Positions 42,419 through 53,000 are shown, counted from the first letter of the stretch. The stretch: DNA of 64,000 bases from Bacteroidetes bacterium HGW-Bacteroidetes-5 (GCA_002842515.1 PHDC01000001.1:744001-808000), one strand, 5' to 3'. The notes: generated from the sequence alone by a model not told the origin. Translations and numbers: made by a program.

Positions 42419-43411
42419 CTATGGAACTTCAATGGCATTCATTATCTCTGTAATGATACTCTCTGTTGTAACATTTTCTGCCTCTGCCTCATAGGTGAGA
42501 CCAATACGGTGCCTGAGCACCTCGTAACACACTGCGCGCACATCTTCCGGAATAACATACCCCCTGCGCTTAATAAATGCATATGCTTTGGCAGCCATCG
42601 CAAGGTTTATACTTGCTCTCGGAGATGAACCATAAGAGATTAACTCTTTAAGCTTACCCAGGTTATAATCTTCCGGGGTACGAGTGGCATATACAATATC
42701 TACAATATATTTTTCAATCTTCTCATCCATATATACTTCGCGCACAACCTCCCTGGCCCTTAGAATATCTTCCGGCTTGAGAACCTTGTTTGCAACCGGG
42801 AACTTACCGCTGTTGTTCATACGAATGATAAGCTTCTCCTCCTCTTTTTTTGGATAACTCACCACAACCTTTAGCATAAAACGGTCTACCTGAGCCTCCG
42901 GAAGCGGATATGTTCCCTCCTGCTCAATAGGGTTTTGGGTTGCCATTACCAAAAACGGCTCGGGAAGTTTAAAGCTAGTGTCGCCAATAGTTACCTGGCG
43001 CTCCTGCATCGCCTCCAGCAGTGCACTCTGCACCTTTGCCGGAGAGCGGTTGATCTCGTCTGCCAATACAAAATTCGCAAATATAGGGCCCTTTCTTATC
43101 TGAAACTGTTCGCTCTTCTGGCTGTAGATTAGTGTACCAATTAGGTCGGCCGGAAGCAGATCCGGAGTAAACTGAATTCTGCTGAATTTGGCATCTACAA
43201 TTGAGGCAAGCGTGTTTATTGCCAAAGTTTTTGCCAGACCCGGAACACCCTCCAGAAGTATGTGACCATTTGCCAAAAGTCCAATCATAAGGTTCTCTAC
43301 CAGATGCTTTTGACCCACAATCACCTTGTTCATCTCCATCGTAATCATATCCACAAAGGCACTCTCCTTTTGGATTCTTTCGTTTAGCTCTTTGATATTT
43401 ACGGTTTCCAT
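42419..43411 (-). CDS. MoxR-family AAA ATPase
   Basis: The start at 43411 (METVNIKELNERIQKES) is preferred. The upstream ATG at 43525 would overlap the divergent truA start and add basic residues not seen in the family. The protein has about 330 residues. Walker A is LLEGVPGLAKTLAINTLA, Walker B is FVLADEINRSPAKVQSALLE, sensor 1 is MATQNPIEQEGTYPLPEAQ and the arginine finger region is EAQVDRF. MoxR proteins are ATP-driven chaperones that work with VWA proteins. It is the first gene of the eight-gene Bat operon (43411 down to 35215). Confidence 0.94.
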   Translation of the reverse strand: METVNIKELNERIQKESAFVDMITMEMNKVIVGQKHLVENLMIGLLANGHILLEGVPGLAKTLAINTLASIVDAKFSRIQFTPDLLPADLIGTLIYSQKSEQFQIRKGPIFANFVLADEINRSPAKVQSALLEAMQERQVTIGDTSFKLPEPFLVMATQNPIEQEGTYPLPEAQVDRFMLKVVVSYPKKEEEKLIIRMNNSGKFPVANKVLKPEDILRAREVVREVYMDEKIEKYIVDIVYATRTPEDYNLGKLKELISYGSSPRASINLAMAAKAYAFIKRRGYVIPEDVRAVCYEVLRHRIGLTYEAEAENVTTESIITEIMNAIEVP

Positions 43412-43485
43412 ATCGAATGATTTAGTATTTTTGTATTTACGCTTAAAGTTTCTACAACCTGCAAATTTAAGATATTTAGTTAATA

Positions 43486-44292
43486 ATGCGATTCTTTCTT
43501 TTACTATCCTACAACGGCTCTGCATTCAACGGGTGGCAGAGGCAGATAAACGGTCCGTCTGTGCAGGAGCACCTGGAGTTTGCCTTCTCGGCCTATCTTC
43601 GGGAGAAGATTGAGATAACCGGAGCAGGCAGGACAGATACAGGTGTTCACGCCATAAATTATGTTGCCCACCTGGACTCTTGCAACGACAGTCTGATAAA
43701 AGAACAGCAACTTCTACTTTACAAAATAAATGCCATTCTTCCATCCGGCATTGTAGTAAATAATATTTGTCAGGTTTCTGACAGTTGTCACGCCAGGTTC
43801 GATGCGGTGAGCCGTACCTACAAATATTTTGTACACACAAAGAAGGAGCCATTTTTGAATGAGTACTCCTGCTTCTACCCTTATGAGTTGGATATAGATG
43901 CAATGAACCGAGCCGCAGCAATGTTGCTTGGAGAGAGAGATTTCACATCTATGGCCAAACTTCACACAGATGTTAAACACCATATCTGCACAGTAACCCG
44001 GGCAGAGTGGCAGCCACTCTCACCACTAAACATTACAGGCCCTGACAGGCACAACTCCCCCGGCGATTTTGAACACCCAAACACATTTTGCTTTACAATA
44101 AGTGCCAACCGTTTTTTGCGCAATATGGTAAGGGCAATTGTGGGCTCCCTGCTGGAGATTGGCAGGGGAAGAGAGAGGCCGGAGTGGATTCTTGAGGTGC
44201 TGGACAAAAAGGATAGAGGTGCCGCCGGCAGCTCGGTATCCTCACACGCCCTATTCCTAAATAGTATAGAGTATCCCTACAAAATTTTTTAA
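43486..44292 (+). CDS. truA: tRNA pseudouridine synthase A
   Basis: A 268-residue enzyme with the N-terminal SYNGSAFNGWQRQ, the catalytic block GAGRTDTGVHA (the Asp of RTD is catalytic), YKYFVHT and RFLRNMVRAIVGSLLEIG. It turns uridines 38-40 of the tRNA anticodon stem into pseudouridine. The length is normal. It is divergent from moxR, with 74 bases between that hold both promoters. Confidence 0.96.
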   Translation: MRFFLLLSYNGSAFNGWQRQINGPSVQEHLEFAFSAYLREKIEITGAGRTDTGVHAINYVAHLDSCNDSLIKEQQLLLYKINAILPSGIVVNNICQVSDSCHARFDAVSRTYKYFVHTKKEPFLNEYSCFYPYELDIDAMNRAAAMLLGERDFTSMAKLHTDVKHHICTVTRAEWQPLSPLNITGPDRHNSPGDFEHPNTFCFTISANRFLRNMVRAIVGSLLEIGRGRERPEWILEVLDKKDRGAAGSSVSSHALFLNSIEYPYKIF

Positions 44293-44314
44293 ATAAACTT
44301 AAAACCATCGCATT

Positions 44315-44497
44315 ATGAAAAACGAAATCCAACAAGGAGCACCGGCAGGGGCAGTTTACGGACTTGGCTTCATAGGGGCAGCAATCTATTTTATTATTCA
44401 GGCAACCAGCTTCTGGACAGGAGTCCTTGGAGTTTTAAAGGCAATAGTATGGCCTGCAATTATGGTTTACGAACTATTTAAACATATAGGGGTATAA
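44315..44497 (+). CDS. Small membrane protein (60 residues)
   Basis: A 60-residue protein with two hydrophobic helices (GLGFIGAAIYFIIQATSFW and GVLGVLKAIVWPAIMVYELF). It lies in the same direction 22 bases after truA and 80 bases before the PEGA lipoprotein gene. The sequence is not low complexity and similar tiny proteins are common in this phylum (conserved hypotheticals). Its function is unknown. Confidence 0.65.
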   Translation: MKNEIQQGAPAGAVYGLGFIGAAIYFIIQATSFWTGVLGVLKAIVWPAIMVYELFKHIGV

Positions 44498-44577
44498 TTT
44501 TTCTCTCTGAGTAAATTGTTGCAACATTTTCTTCACTCTCTTCGTCTAAGAGTTCAGAATTCTAAATTTTTTATTTT

Positions 44578-45093
44578 ATGTTAAAACCATCACCACTTTT
44601 AAGAATTGTATCATCTGCTCTTATCTGCGCTATTTTGGCAAGCAGTTGTGCCAGTTCAACAATGATTTATGCTTCACCCGAAGATGCAAAAATTTATATA
44701 GACGGAGAGCCTGTCGGGAAGACTCCCTATCTGCACACCGACACCAAAATTGTTGGAAGCGTTACTAATGTGAGGCTGGAAAAAGAGGGCTATGAGCCTT
44801 TTTACACCTCATTTGCAAGAAACGAGGCTGCAGATGTTGGAGCTATTATCGGGGGATTGTTCGTTTGGGTTCCATTCCTGTGGACTATGAAGTACAAACC
44901 AACCCACACCTACGAGATGATTCCGCTTGCTCCCGGGAACTCCGCTCCAACCGAAAAACAGAGTATGGAGAGTAGCTCGAAAACCAAAGTTCAAAAACTA
45001 ATGGAACTGAAAGAGCTTCTTGACAAAAAACTCATCACAAAAGAGGAGTACGAAAAACAGAAAGAGAAAATCCTTGAACAGGATATTAACTAG
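44578..45093 (+). CDS. PEGA-domain lipoprotein with SHOCT-like C-terminus
   Basis: A 171-residue protein. The lipobox is in ILASSCASS (Cys about 24). The PEGA domain is in PEDAKIYIDGEPVGKTPYLH to LEKEGYEPFYTSF. A hydrophobic segment (GAIIGGLFVWVPFLWTMKY) follows. The last 35 residues (KLMELKELLDKKLITKEEYE) are a SHOCT-type helical hairpin. PEGA domains bind cell-wall or S-layer surfaces. The function is not known. It ends 11 bases before the convergent HD-domain gene. Confidence 0.87.
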   Translation: MLKPSPLLRIVSSALICAILASSCASSTMIYASPEDAKIYIDGEPVGKTPYLHTDTKIVGSVTNVRLEKEGYEPFYTSFARNEAADVGAIIGGLFVWVPFLWTMKYKPTHTYEMIPLAPGNSAPTEKQSMESSSKTKVQKLMELKELLDKKLITKEEYEKQKEKILEQDIN

Positions 45094-45104
45094 TTCCGGG
45101 TTGG

Positions 45105-45662
45105 TTACATTCCCAACTCCGGCGCTGCCGGTAGCAGGGCATTAATTGAGAGTGCGACAAATTCGTCCAGAGGGATTCCGATTTTTTCGCACTCCATTAT
45201 TGTTTCGCGGTTTACAGAGGCTGCAAAAAGCTTCTCCTTCATTCTCTTAACTACAGATTTTACCTTTACACTGGATATTTTCTTATCCGGTTGCACCAGA
45301 GCCGTGGCAAATATAAGCCCGGTAACTGTCTCTCCGGCAGCAAGTGCATATTGAAAACGGGTAGATCGCTCCAGCCCGGTTGACATCTCATTGTGCATCT
45401 TTACGGCATCTACAAGCTCCTGCGGTAACCCCTCCTCCTGAAGCATTGCGGCCCCAACCAAAGAGTGCTCTTTAGAGTTAGAACTTGTAATCTCAACATC
45501 AATATCGTGCAACAGCCCTGCAATGCCCCACAAATTCTCATCCTCTCCCAGCCTTACCGCCAGTGCCCTCAACACAGCCTCCGATGCCAGCGAGTGGGCA
45601 ATCATCTTCGGGTTCTTAACATACCTGTTTAGTAATTCAAAATAGTACTCTCTGGTTTTCAT
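45105..45662 (-). CDS. HD-domain phosphohydrolase
   Basis: The start at 45662 (MKTREYYFELLNRYVKNP) overlaps the stop of the upstream methyltransferase gene by 4 bases (ATGA) and removes 30 unrelated residues from an ORF that reads into that gene. The protein has 185 residues with the HD motif in GIAGLLHDIDVE and metal-binding histidines in HSLVGAAML and KMHNEM. HD enzymes of this size (HDIG type) hydrolyse phosphates from nucleotides or cyclic nucleotides. The substrate cannot be told. Confidence 0.85.
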   Translation of the reverse strand: MKTREYYFELLNRYVKNPKMIAHSLASEAVLRALAVRLGEDENLWGIAGLLHDIDVEITSSNSKEHSLVGAAMLQEEGLPQELVDAVKMHNEMSTGLERSTRFQYALAAGETVTGLIFATALVQPDKKISSVKVKSVVKRMKEKLFAASVNRETIMECEKIGIPLDEFVALSINALLPAAPELGM

Positions 45663-46429
45663 TGCGTATTTGTTTGATGCAAATTTAGTGTTAATTTGGG
45701 AAAGCGAAGCACATAAATTACCCACGGAGCGATCTCTTTCTCGCTGATCCACTCAAAAGGTTCGTTGCTATAGCCCAATGGCCTGTAGATCTCTTCAACC
45801 TCCAATCCCGCCAGTGTGAATAGTTTATGGTAATCTTCATTGGTCCAATAGATATCCTCACAAGGGGTTTTATCCTCAACATCCAGTACTATATCACAAA
45901 CAATATCGCCGGTTTTTGCAAATGCATTCTCAGGGAAAGGTTTTGTTGTAAATGATGCCCACTCATTAACATATAATTCAGGTGTAGAATCCAGGCAAAT
46001 GATTCTGCCATCAATAGAGAGCAGATCACTTAATGCAACCAAAATATTGGTTCTTTTTTCCCATCCGGGGATATTATCGAAAGTGAATATTGAGGTGATT
46101 AAATTGAACTCTCCTTTGCCTAAGTGGCTGTAATTTGCATCGCTAACCAGCTGATATTCACCTTTAGGATCTACGGCTTTGGCAACTTGAATCATATTTG
46201 GAGAGATATCGATACCAATAGTTTTAAACCCTAATTTTGAAACAAACCTGGTAGAGCGACCAACACCACAACCAAAATCTATTGCGCGGCCAATCTTTGT
46301 GTGCTTTAAAATGATATCGGATAAATCCCGATAAGCCAAGTAGTAGGTGTTGGGAAATTCGAGCTTGGAGTAGGATAATGCCGCGGATTGAGTATCCCAG
46401 GTGTTCTTAAATTCTGATTTAGTTTCCAT
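45659..46429 (-). CDS. SAM-dependent methyltransferase
   Basis: A 256-residue class I methyltransferase. Motif I is AIDFGCGVGRSTRF, motif II contains TIGIDISPNMIQVAK, and the acidic residue after it is present. It has no signal peptide. It lies 9 bases after the GNAT gene and overlaps the HD gene by 4 bases, so the three genes form an operon divergent from the MocR regulator at 47053. Its substrate is not known. Confidence 0.9.
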   Translation of the reverse strand: METKSEFKNTWDTQSAALSYSKLEFPNTYYLAYRDLSDIILKHTKIGRAIDFGCGVGRSTRFVSKLGFKTIGIDISPNMIQVAKAVDPKGEYQLVSDANYSHLGKGEFNLITSIFTFDNIPGWEKRTNILVALSDLLSIDGRIICLDSTPELYVNEWASFTTKPFPENAFAKTGDIVCDIVLDVEDKTPCEDIYWTNEDYHKLFTLAGLEVEEIYRPLGYSNEPFEWISEKEIAPWVIYVLRFPKLTLNLHQTNTQ

Positions 46430-46438
46430 AAGATTACT

Positions 46439-46936
46439 CTAGTTAATACTTTTTTGCATCCAAATAATATCAAAGTACTCTCCTCTTTTTTTACCTGTGT
46501 TGATAAATCTGCCACACTCTTTAAACCCGTTTTTAATGTGAAAATTGAGGCTCTGTTCGTTTTTTGAAGAGATACTTGCAAGTATCTGCTTAACTCCCAT
46601 CTCCCGGCCCTTATCTTCAAGAAGAGTAAGAGCTAATTTACCAATCCCTTTACCAACATCTGTAGGATCAATGAAATAGGTTATCTCTGCGGTCTCTTTA
46701 AAAACTGTAAAAGGGTGATACATTTTAAGAAAGCAGAAACCAACAACTCTATTTATATCGGCATCTACTATGGCAAAGGCCGGATATCCCTTCACTTTAT
46801 CCAGCATCGGGACAAAAAATTCGTATGGAACTCTTTGCTCCGGGTAGGCGCTAAAACTATTTTCAATATAATGGTTATATATATCAATAACCGGTTCTCT
46901 ATGCCTTTCGCATAACTCTTCAAAAATGTAGTTCAT
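46439..46936 (-). CDS. GNAT-family N-acetyltransferase, phosphinothricin-type
   Basis: A 165-residue enzyme with IDIYNHYIENSFSAYPEQRV near the N-terminus and motif A IDPTDVGKGIGKLALTLLED. The match to the phosphinothricin/methionine sulfone acetyltransferase branch is good: the N-terminal NHYI and the C-terminal NFHIKNGFKECGRF. These enzymes acetylate amino-acid-like inhibitors. It is the first gene after the shared gap with the divergent MocR gene, so it is the best candidate for control by that regulator. Confidence 0.88.
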   Translation of the reverse strand: MNYIFEELCERHREPVIDIYNHYIENSFSAYPEQRVPYEFFVPMLDKVKGYPAFAIVDADINRVVGFCFLKMYHPFTVFKETAEITYFIDPTDVGKGIGKLALTLLEDKGREMGVKQILASISSKNEQSLNFHIKNGFKECGRFINTGKKRGEYFDIIWMQKSIN

Positions 46937-47009
46937 AATATGTTAAATTAAAATGTTTTTGAAATCTCTTTTTTTTGACAAAAATAGGGAGCAATTGAGT
47001 GAGCTAAAA

Positions 47010-47042
47010 CATCCAATTTATTACTATATTTACCCATCCAAT
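47010..47042. promoter_or_regulatory. Pair of direct repeats CATCCAAT, probable MocR operator
   Basis: CATCCAATTTA starts at 47010 and CATCCAATATA at 47035, giving a 25-bp period and direct orientation. They lie 11-43 bases before the mocR-type gene and about 75-105 bases from the divergent GNAT gene. MocR/PdxR regulators often bind direct repeats spaced by about two to two-and-a-half helical turns in the shared promoter region. Only two copies are seen, in AT-rich DNA. Confidence 0.5.
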
Positions 47043-47052
47043 ATAGATAACA

Positions 47053-48516
47053 ATGCTACTACATTTAGATAAGAGTAAGAGTGAAACTATTTTTGATCAG
47101 ATTGTAAATCAAATTAGGAATCTAATTGATAGTGGAGATTTAGCTCCCGGTTTTCTGATGCCTTCTACCCGACAACTGGCCTCATCGTTAGGAGTAAATC
47201 GCTCTACAGTGGTTAGAGCCTACGAGGAGCTATGGTCGCTGGGATACTTTGAGAGCACTCCGGGTTCATACACAAAAGTGCGTAAGCGCAAATCAATTAA
47301 ACATATAAACTCCGAAAAGAGTGAAAGGGATGATTTTTGGAGTAACCACTTTATTGGCGATAACAACTTATTTATAGAGAATCTAAACAGCTATAGAAAA
47401 AATACTAAGACAGATGTAGATGTTATTAGTTTTCAACGGCTGGAACCTGACCCAAGACTCATCAATAAAAAAATAATTGCATCTTGCTTCCGCGATGCCC
47501 TCAACGATACAGAACAAAACATTTTTGGCTATTGCCATTCAATGGGATTTAAGCCGTTAAGAGAGGCCATCGCTTCACATATGCGTTTGCACAGCGTGAA
47601 TGTAGAGGCAGATAATGTTCTAATTACTAATGGATCACAAAATTCTCTAGAGTTAATTTTTCAATCTTTAGTTGGCAAAGAGGACTCTATTGCAGTTGAA
47701 ACACCAACCTACTCTATGCTTATCCCATTGGTCAAATACTACGGCTGTAAAGTGTATGAGATTCCAATGCATTCAGATGGATTGGATTTGAAAGTTTTGA
47801 AAAAAATCACATCCCAAACCAAACTAAAATTATTAATTACAACGCCTACTTTTCAAAACCCAACCGGCATAACTATGTCGCAGGCAAAGAGAGAGGAGTT
47901 AATTAATATCTGCGAGGATAACAATATTTTGATTATTGAAGATAGTATAGAAGAGGAGCTGAAATATTTTGGTAAGGTTCATTTACCGGTAAAGTCAATA
48001 GATACAAACGGTATTGTAATCTATCTTGGTACTTTTTCAAAGATTTTAGCCCCGGGGCTAAGGTTAGGGTGGATTATTGCAGATGTCGAGTGTATTAATC
48101 GACTTACTGCCCTAAAAACCATTTTTGATTTATCTACAAGCACATTCAGCCAACTTTTAATGTATAAGTATTGCAAATCCGGTCAATACGAACTACATAT
48201 CCGAAAATGTATGCGCGCATTTCGCAAACGAATGAAAGTAGCTTTAAAATCACTTAAAATGTACATCCCTAAAGATAGAGCCTCCTGGGACGAACCCCTT
48301 GGTGGTTTTTTAATATGGATTAAGTTGAATATAAAGCCCGACGTTAATATAGAAGAGCACTTTCTAAAATACAGGGTTAAGGTTATAGATGGCAAAAACT
48401 TCTTTTTTAGCGCCCCAAAAGATAGGTACATCCGCCTTTCTATAGCAAAAAGTAACGAAGCCGAAATTGAAGAGGGGATAAAAAGGCTTGGGAGAGCTTT
48501 GGAGTCGATAGAATAA
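47053..48516 (+). CDS. MocR-type GntR/aminotransferase transcription factor
   Basis: A 487-residue regulator. Residues 5-80 form a GntR-type winged helix (FDQIVNQIRNLIDSGDLAPG and LASSLGVNRSTVVRAYEELW). Residues 115-487 form a fold-I aminotransferase-like domain with the PLP lysine in YLGTFSKILAPGLRLGWI and QNPTGITM. Such proteins sense PLP or an amino compound and often act on the divergent neighbour, here the GNAT/methyltransferase/HD operon. PdxR-like control of vitamin B6 genes is less likely, since none is nearby. Confidence 0.93.
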   Translation: MLLHLDKSKSETIFDQIVNQIRNLIDSGDLAPGFLMPSTRQLASSLGVNRSTVVRAYEELWSLGYFESTPGSYTKVRKRKSIKHINSEKSERDDFWSNHFIGDNNLFIENLNSYRKNTKTDVDVISFQRLEPDPRLINKKIIASCFRDALNDTEQNIFGYCHSMGFKPLREAIASHMRLHSVNVEADNVLITNGSQNSLELIFQSLVGKEDSIAVETPTYSMLIPLVKYYGCKVYEIPMHSDGLDLKVLKKITSQTKLKLLITTPTFQNPTGITMSQAKREELINICEDNNILIIEDSIEEELKYFGKVHLPVKSIDTNGIVIYLGTFSKILAPGLRLGWIIADVECINRLTALKTIFDLSTSTFSQLLMYKYCKSGQYELHIRKCMRAFRKRMKVALKSLKMYIPKDRASWDEPLGGFLIWIKLNIKPDVNIEEHFLKYRVKVIDGKNFFFSAPKDRYIRLSIAKSNEAEIEEGIKRLGRALESIE

Positions 48517-48621
48517 TAACCAGATAATACAGTTCAAGGCCCCTTTTTGACAATTCACGCTATTATTCTACAGCTGGTAGCAATTAGCTTTTCACAGACT
48601 ATTTGGGTTGCTGGGTCATAG

Positions 48622-48789
48622 AACATTGTCTCTCTCATTATTACAAGAGAGAGCAAAGAATATTATAAAGAGAACAAAAAAATTCTCTCTAACATAAATG
48701 TTAAATATATATTAAAGCTATATGAGTCAACGGGAGTCAGCCCACCCATCATATTGGATGATTTTTCACCAACAAATGTAAAAAAATAG
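48622..48789 (+). pseudogene. Possible C-terminal remnant of a gene
   Basis: An open stretch of 55 codons, bounded by an in-frame TAG at 48619 and ending with TAG at 48787, reads as ordinary protein (ILSNINVKYILKLYESTGVS, PPIILDDFSPTNVKK). It has no start codon and is not part of a neighbouring gene. It may be the tail of a lost gene. It fills about half of the 329-bp gap between the MocR and FecR genes; nothing else is recognisable in that gap. The evidence is weak, because short open stretches occur by chance. Confidence 0.3.
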
Positions 48790-48845
48790 TATATTATTTA
48801 GGGTATAGAAGCCGGCTAATCGTTATTAATTTAAATACACTAAAA

Positions 48846-50012
48846 ATGGATCAGATAATTATCAGATTTCTGACAAATGAAAGCACTCAGCAAGAGAGCG
48901 AGTCTCTATTAAACTGGATTGAACAATCGGAAGAAAACAGACTATATTTCATTAATATACAGAAGATTTTCGTTGCTGCAAAAGTAAATGCCGCACTTTC
49001 ACGCCAGGAGAAAAGAGAGGCCGAGATAATGTGGATGAATATAGTAAACAAAGCCGACATCGGAGTATCGGCACTCAACAGAGAGAGAAGAGTGAAACGC
49101 TTTTACCTGAGCAGTGCAGCTGCTGCAATTTTAATTTTATTTGCCCTTGCAATCAATAATTATCTGGGTGATGACTATTTTACAGATAAAAGCAATACTG
49201 CAGATGTCGCCGTAATCAAGCCGAGCGACCCCACTCTCATTCTCTCGGATGGTAGAGAAATTCCTGTCTCTAAGTTGACTGCAGAGATTAGTGATGCAGG
49301 AGCCAGGATTTCAAAAGATGTCACAAACGGACTTGAATATCAGGCAGCAGCAGTAAAAGCAGATGCAGCATACAACACAATTAAGATTCCGACTGCAACA
49401 ACCTATATGCTAAAACTGAGTGACGGGACCAAAGTTTGGCTAAACTCGGAGAGTGAACTTACCTACCCGGTAACATTCACGCAGAAGGAGAGAAGAGTTA
49501 TCCTCAAAGGTGAGGCCTATTTTGAGGTTTCAAAAATGGCAAACAAAACTCCATTCATTGTAGAGACGGGCAATTTCGAAACTCAGGTTTTGGGAACACG
49601 CTTTAATATTAATTGTTATTCCGACAATACAAATCAGCACGTTACTCTCACCGAAGGAAGCGTAAGAGTTGGAATTAAAGAGAATCTGATGCTCCTAGAA
49701 GTCGGTGACCAACTGCGCTTCAACCAGCAAAACGGATCAATCCTTAAAGAGCAGGTTAATACCGGCGAGTTCACATCCTGGATTGATGGCCAGACCTGGT
49801 TCAACAACACCCCATTGAATGAGCTCATAATTATGATTAAGCGATTTTACGGGATAAAAGTAATGCTTTCACACGAAAGCCTATCTGCATTAAGGTTTTC
49901 AGGAAAACTTACAAAAAGTTACGATGTCAAAAAGATTATTGATCTCATCTCTGAAAGTGCAAGTCTTAAATGGATTGTTGAAGGAGATACAATAATTCTA
50001 TTTAAACCATAG
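48846..50012 (+). CDS. FecR-type anti-sigma factor
   Basis: A 388-residue membrane protein. The N-terminal 85 residues face the cytoplasm and bind the sigma factor. One membrane helix follows (LSSAAAAILILFALAINNYL, about residues 91-110). The periplasmic FecR domain (TYMLKLSDGTKVWLNSESEL, then GEAYFEVSKMANKTPFIVET) and the C-terminal DUF4974 domain (WIDGQTWFNNTPLNELIIMI) follow. It relays a signal from the SusC-type receptor to the sigma factor. The only ECF sigma gene in the window is on the opposite strand at 60302, at the far end of the locus, whereas usually it lies directly upstream of fecR. Confidence 0.94.
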   Translation: MDQIIIRFLTNESTQQESESLLNWIEQSEENRLYFINIQKIFVAAKVNAALSRQEKREAEIMWMNIVNKADIGVSALNRERRVKRFYLSSAAAAILILFALAINNYLGDDYFTDKSNTADVAVIKPSDPTLILSDGREIPVSKLTAEISDAGARISKDVTNGLEYQAAAVKADAAYNTIKIPTATTYMLKLSDGTKVWLNSESELTYPVTFTQKERRVILKGEAYFEVSKMANKTPFIVETGNFETQVLGTRFNINCYSDNTNQHVTLTEGSVRVGIKENLMLLEVGDQLRFNQQNGSILKEQVNTGEFTSWIDGQTWFNNTPLNELIIMIKRFYGIKVMLSHESLSALRFSGKLTKSYDVKKIIDLISESASLKWIVEGDTIILFKP

Positions 50013-50051
50013 AAATAAACATAAAACTAAATCATTTATAATTAATAATCT

Positions 50052-53000
50052 ATGAATAAACTTTATTTGTCCAGGAGCAGAATAGCACAATCATTAAGAG
50101 GTTTGCTACTGCTCTCTATTACTATGATTGCTGTTATCCAAGCTTTTGCAGCTAATTCAATTCAGGTACTGGTTACATTTGAAGCGGCAAATATGCCAAT
50201 AACCGCTGTTTTGGATAAAATTTCAAAACAGACCAATGTTGCCATATTTCAGAACAATAACCAGACCGATCTTGCAAAAAAAGTTACAGTAAACTTTAAA
50301 AATGAGAAACTTGAAAATGTTCTGGAAAATTTATTAAGTTCAACTAACTTAACTTACAGAATTGAAAATGATCTGATTGTTATTATTCCGACAAAGGAAA
50401 AAGAGAGTGTGAACGAGAATCAGCTCCAACAAACTCCAAAAGAGATTGAAATTGAGGGGTTGGTTGTAGATGTTAAAGGAGAACCACTCATTGCAGTTAA
50501 TATACTGGTAGTGGGAACAACAAAAGGGACATCAACAGATCTTGAAGGAAAATTCAAATTAAAAGTACCGGTTGGTACAACTAAAATTAAGTTTTCTTAT
50601 ATAGGGTTTGACGATCTTATTATGGATTTTAACCCTTCAAACACCGCTTCATTTGCAAAGGTTGTAATGAACGAGGCTGCATACAGCATTGATAATGTAG
50701 TTGTAACCGGATATTTTGACAGAACCAAATCCAGCTTTACAGGCTCACAGGTTACTGTAAAGGGAGATGAACTGAGAAAGGTTGGCTCGCTTAACTTTAT
50801 GCAGGCAATATCAGCTTTTGACCCCTCAATCCGTATAGTTCCCAACACTGAATTCGGATCTGACCCAAACAGAGTTCCGGAGATAACTATCCGGGGTGAG
50901 AATGGATTTGACCTCCGCTCCAGTGCCGATGATGCCAGATCAAATCCGAATGCTCCACTTTACCTCTTGGATGGTATCGAGGTATCTCCAACAAGAGTTT
51001 ATGACCTAGATATGAACCGCATAGACTCATTTGTCATTTTAAAAGATGCTTCTGCCACCTCGCTTTACGGATCAAGGGGTGCCAACGGAGTGATTCTTAT
51101 TACAACAATACCTCCGAAAGAGGGCGTTATAAGGGTATCTGCAAACGCAAATTTTACTGTCTCAATTCCAGATTTAAGAGACTATAACCTTATGAATGCG
51201 ACTGAAAAACTTGAATATGAAAAATTAGCAGGAGTATTTAAAAGTCGTACAAACAACCGTGAAGAGCAGATTGCCCTCGATATTAAATATAACGATCGCC
51301 TGGCCGAGGTTGTGCGCGGTGTAGATACATACTGGCTTTCCAAGCCCTTACGAACCAGTATAAATCAGAGATACAATGCATTTGTCGAAGGAGGAGACAG
51401 GAGTTTTAAATATGGTATTACACTTAATTATGATAGCGACAAGGGGGTAATGAAGGGCTCCGGTCGTGAAAGGTATGGAATCAATGTAAGTTTTAACTAT
51501 AACATAGGAACAAACTTCCTTATCAGAAACGATCTTACCATAAATAACGTTGAGGGATCTAATTCACCTTACGGTTCATTTTCCACTTATGCACTTCAAA
51601 ACCCTATTGAAAGAGCTTATGACAAGACCACCGGTAATATTATACGAACTTTTGCTTTTAACAATGCAGTAAACCCGTTGGTAAATGCCAACCTTCCAAA
51701 TACTGACATTAATAAATATACCGAATTCCAGGACAACTTCAATATGGACTGGAGGATTAATAAAAACTTCAGAGTTACGGGAAGAGCATCAATCAGTAAG
51801 AACCTTTCCAAAACCGAGAAATATCTCTCTCCACTATCTTCGGCCTTTGATAAGGAGACCGATGCCAATAAGAGAGGGAGTTACACCACATCAAACAGAA
51901 CCGATATTAATTTTGACGGAAACATAACTGCCTCATATAATAATACTTTTGCCGATAAGATAACTGCAAATGTTGGAGTAGGTTCAAATGCAGCAACAAC
52001 AGATGCGATTGGTGACGGATACACTGCTACAGGATTTCTAAGTGATAATATGAGATTCGTACAATATGCCCAGCAGTTTAAAGAAAATTCCAAGCCTTCA
52101 GGCTCATTTGATAAATCAAGGCTTATCGGATTCTTTGCCAATGTTAACCTCGGCTATGACAGCAGGTACTATATTGACGTCTCTTTCAGAACAGATGGTT
52201 CAAGCCGTTTTGGAAAGGAGTCACGTTTTGCCCCTTTCTGGTCATTCGGAGCAGCCTGGAACATTGACAGGGAAAAGTGGTGGAACAGCGACGCAACTCT
52301 TAAAGTGAGAGCTTCAATTGGTAGTACAGGCTCAGTAAATTTCTCTGCAGACCAGGCAATTACAAAATACCAGTACAACTCATCTTATGAATATAACGGG
52401 GTATATGGCGCCCAACTTCTCGGCTACGGAAACCCTGCTCTCAGATGGCAAAATACAATTCAAAACAATATTGGATTTGATCTAAATATGTGGAAGAACA
52501 TAGTTGTTCTAAATATGGATGCCTATATTAAGCAAACTCAGAATCTTTTACTTCCAATTGATGTGGCACCTTCAACAGGTTTCAGCAGTTACACCGAAAA
52601 CCTTGGATCTATGGAGAATAAAGGATTGGATATGAGACTAAGGTTTAACATTATCCGCAATTACAACGATGGACTGAATTGGAATGTAACAATTGGAGCC
52701 TCTTCAAATAAAAATAAGATAAAGAATCTCTCTAACGCTCTCGAGGCGATGAATCAGGAGGCGAATTCTCAACAGAATGTTACCGGCCCTAAACCATTGA
52801 GAACATATCAGGCCGGCCGTTCACAAAGTGCACTGATGGTTGTTGAATCTCTTGGAATAGACCCTGCAACAGGTAATGAGATATTCAGAAAACTAAACGG
52901 CGATCTCACATTCGTCTATGATCCAAAAGACAAAATTTTAGTTGGAGATGTCAACCCATCTCTGCTTGGAACAATTCAGTCGAACCTCATTTATAAGGGG

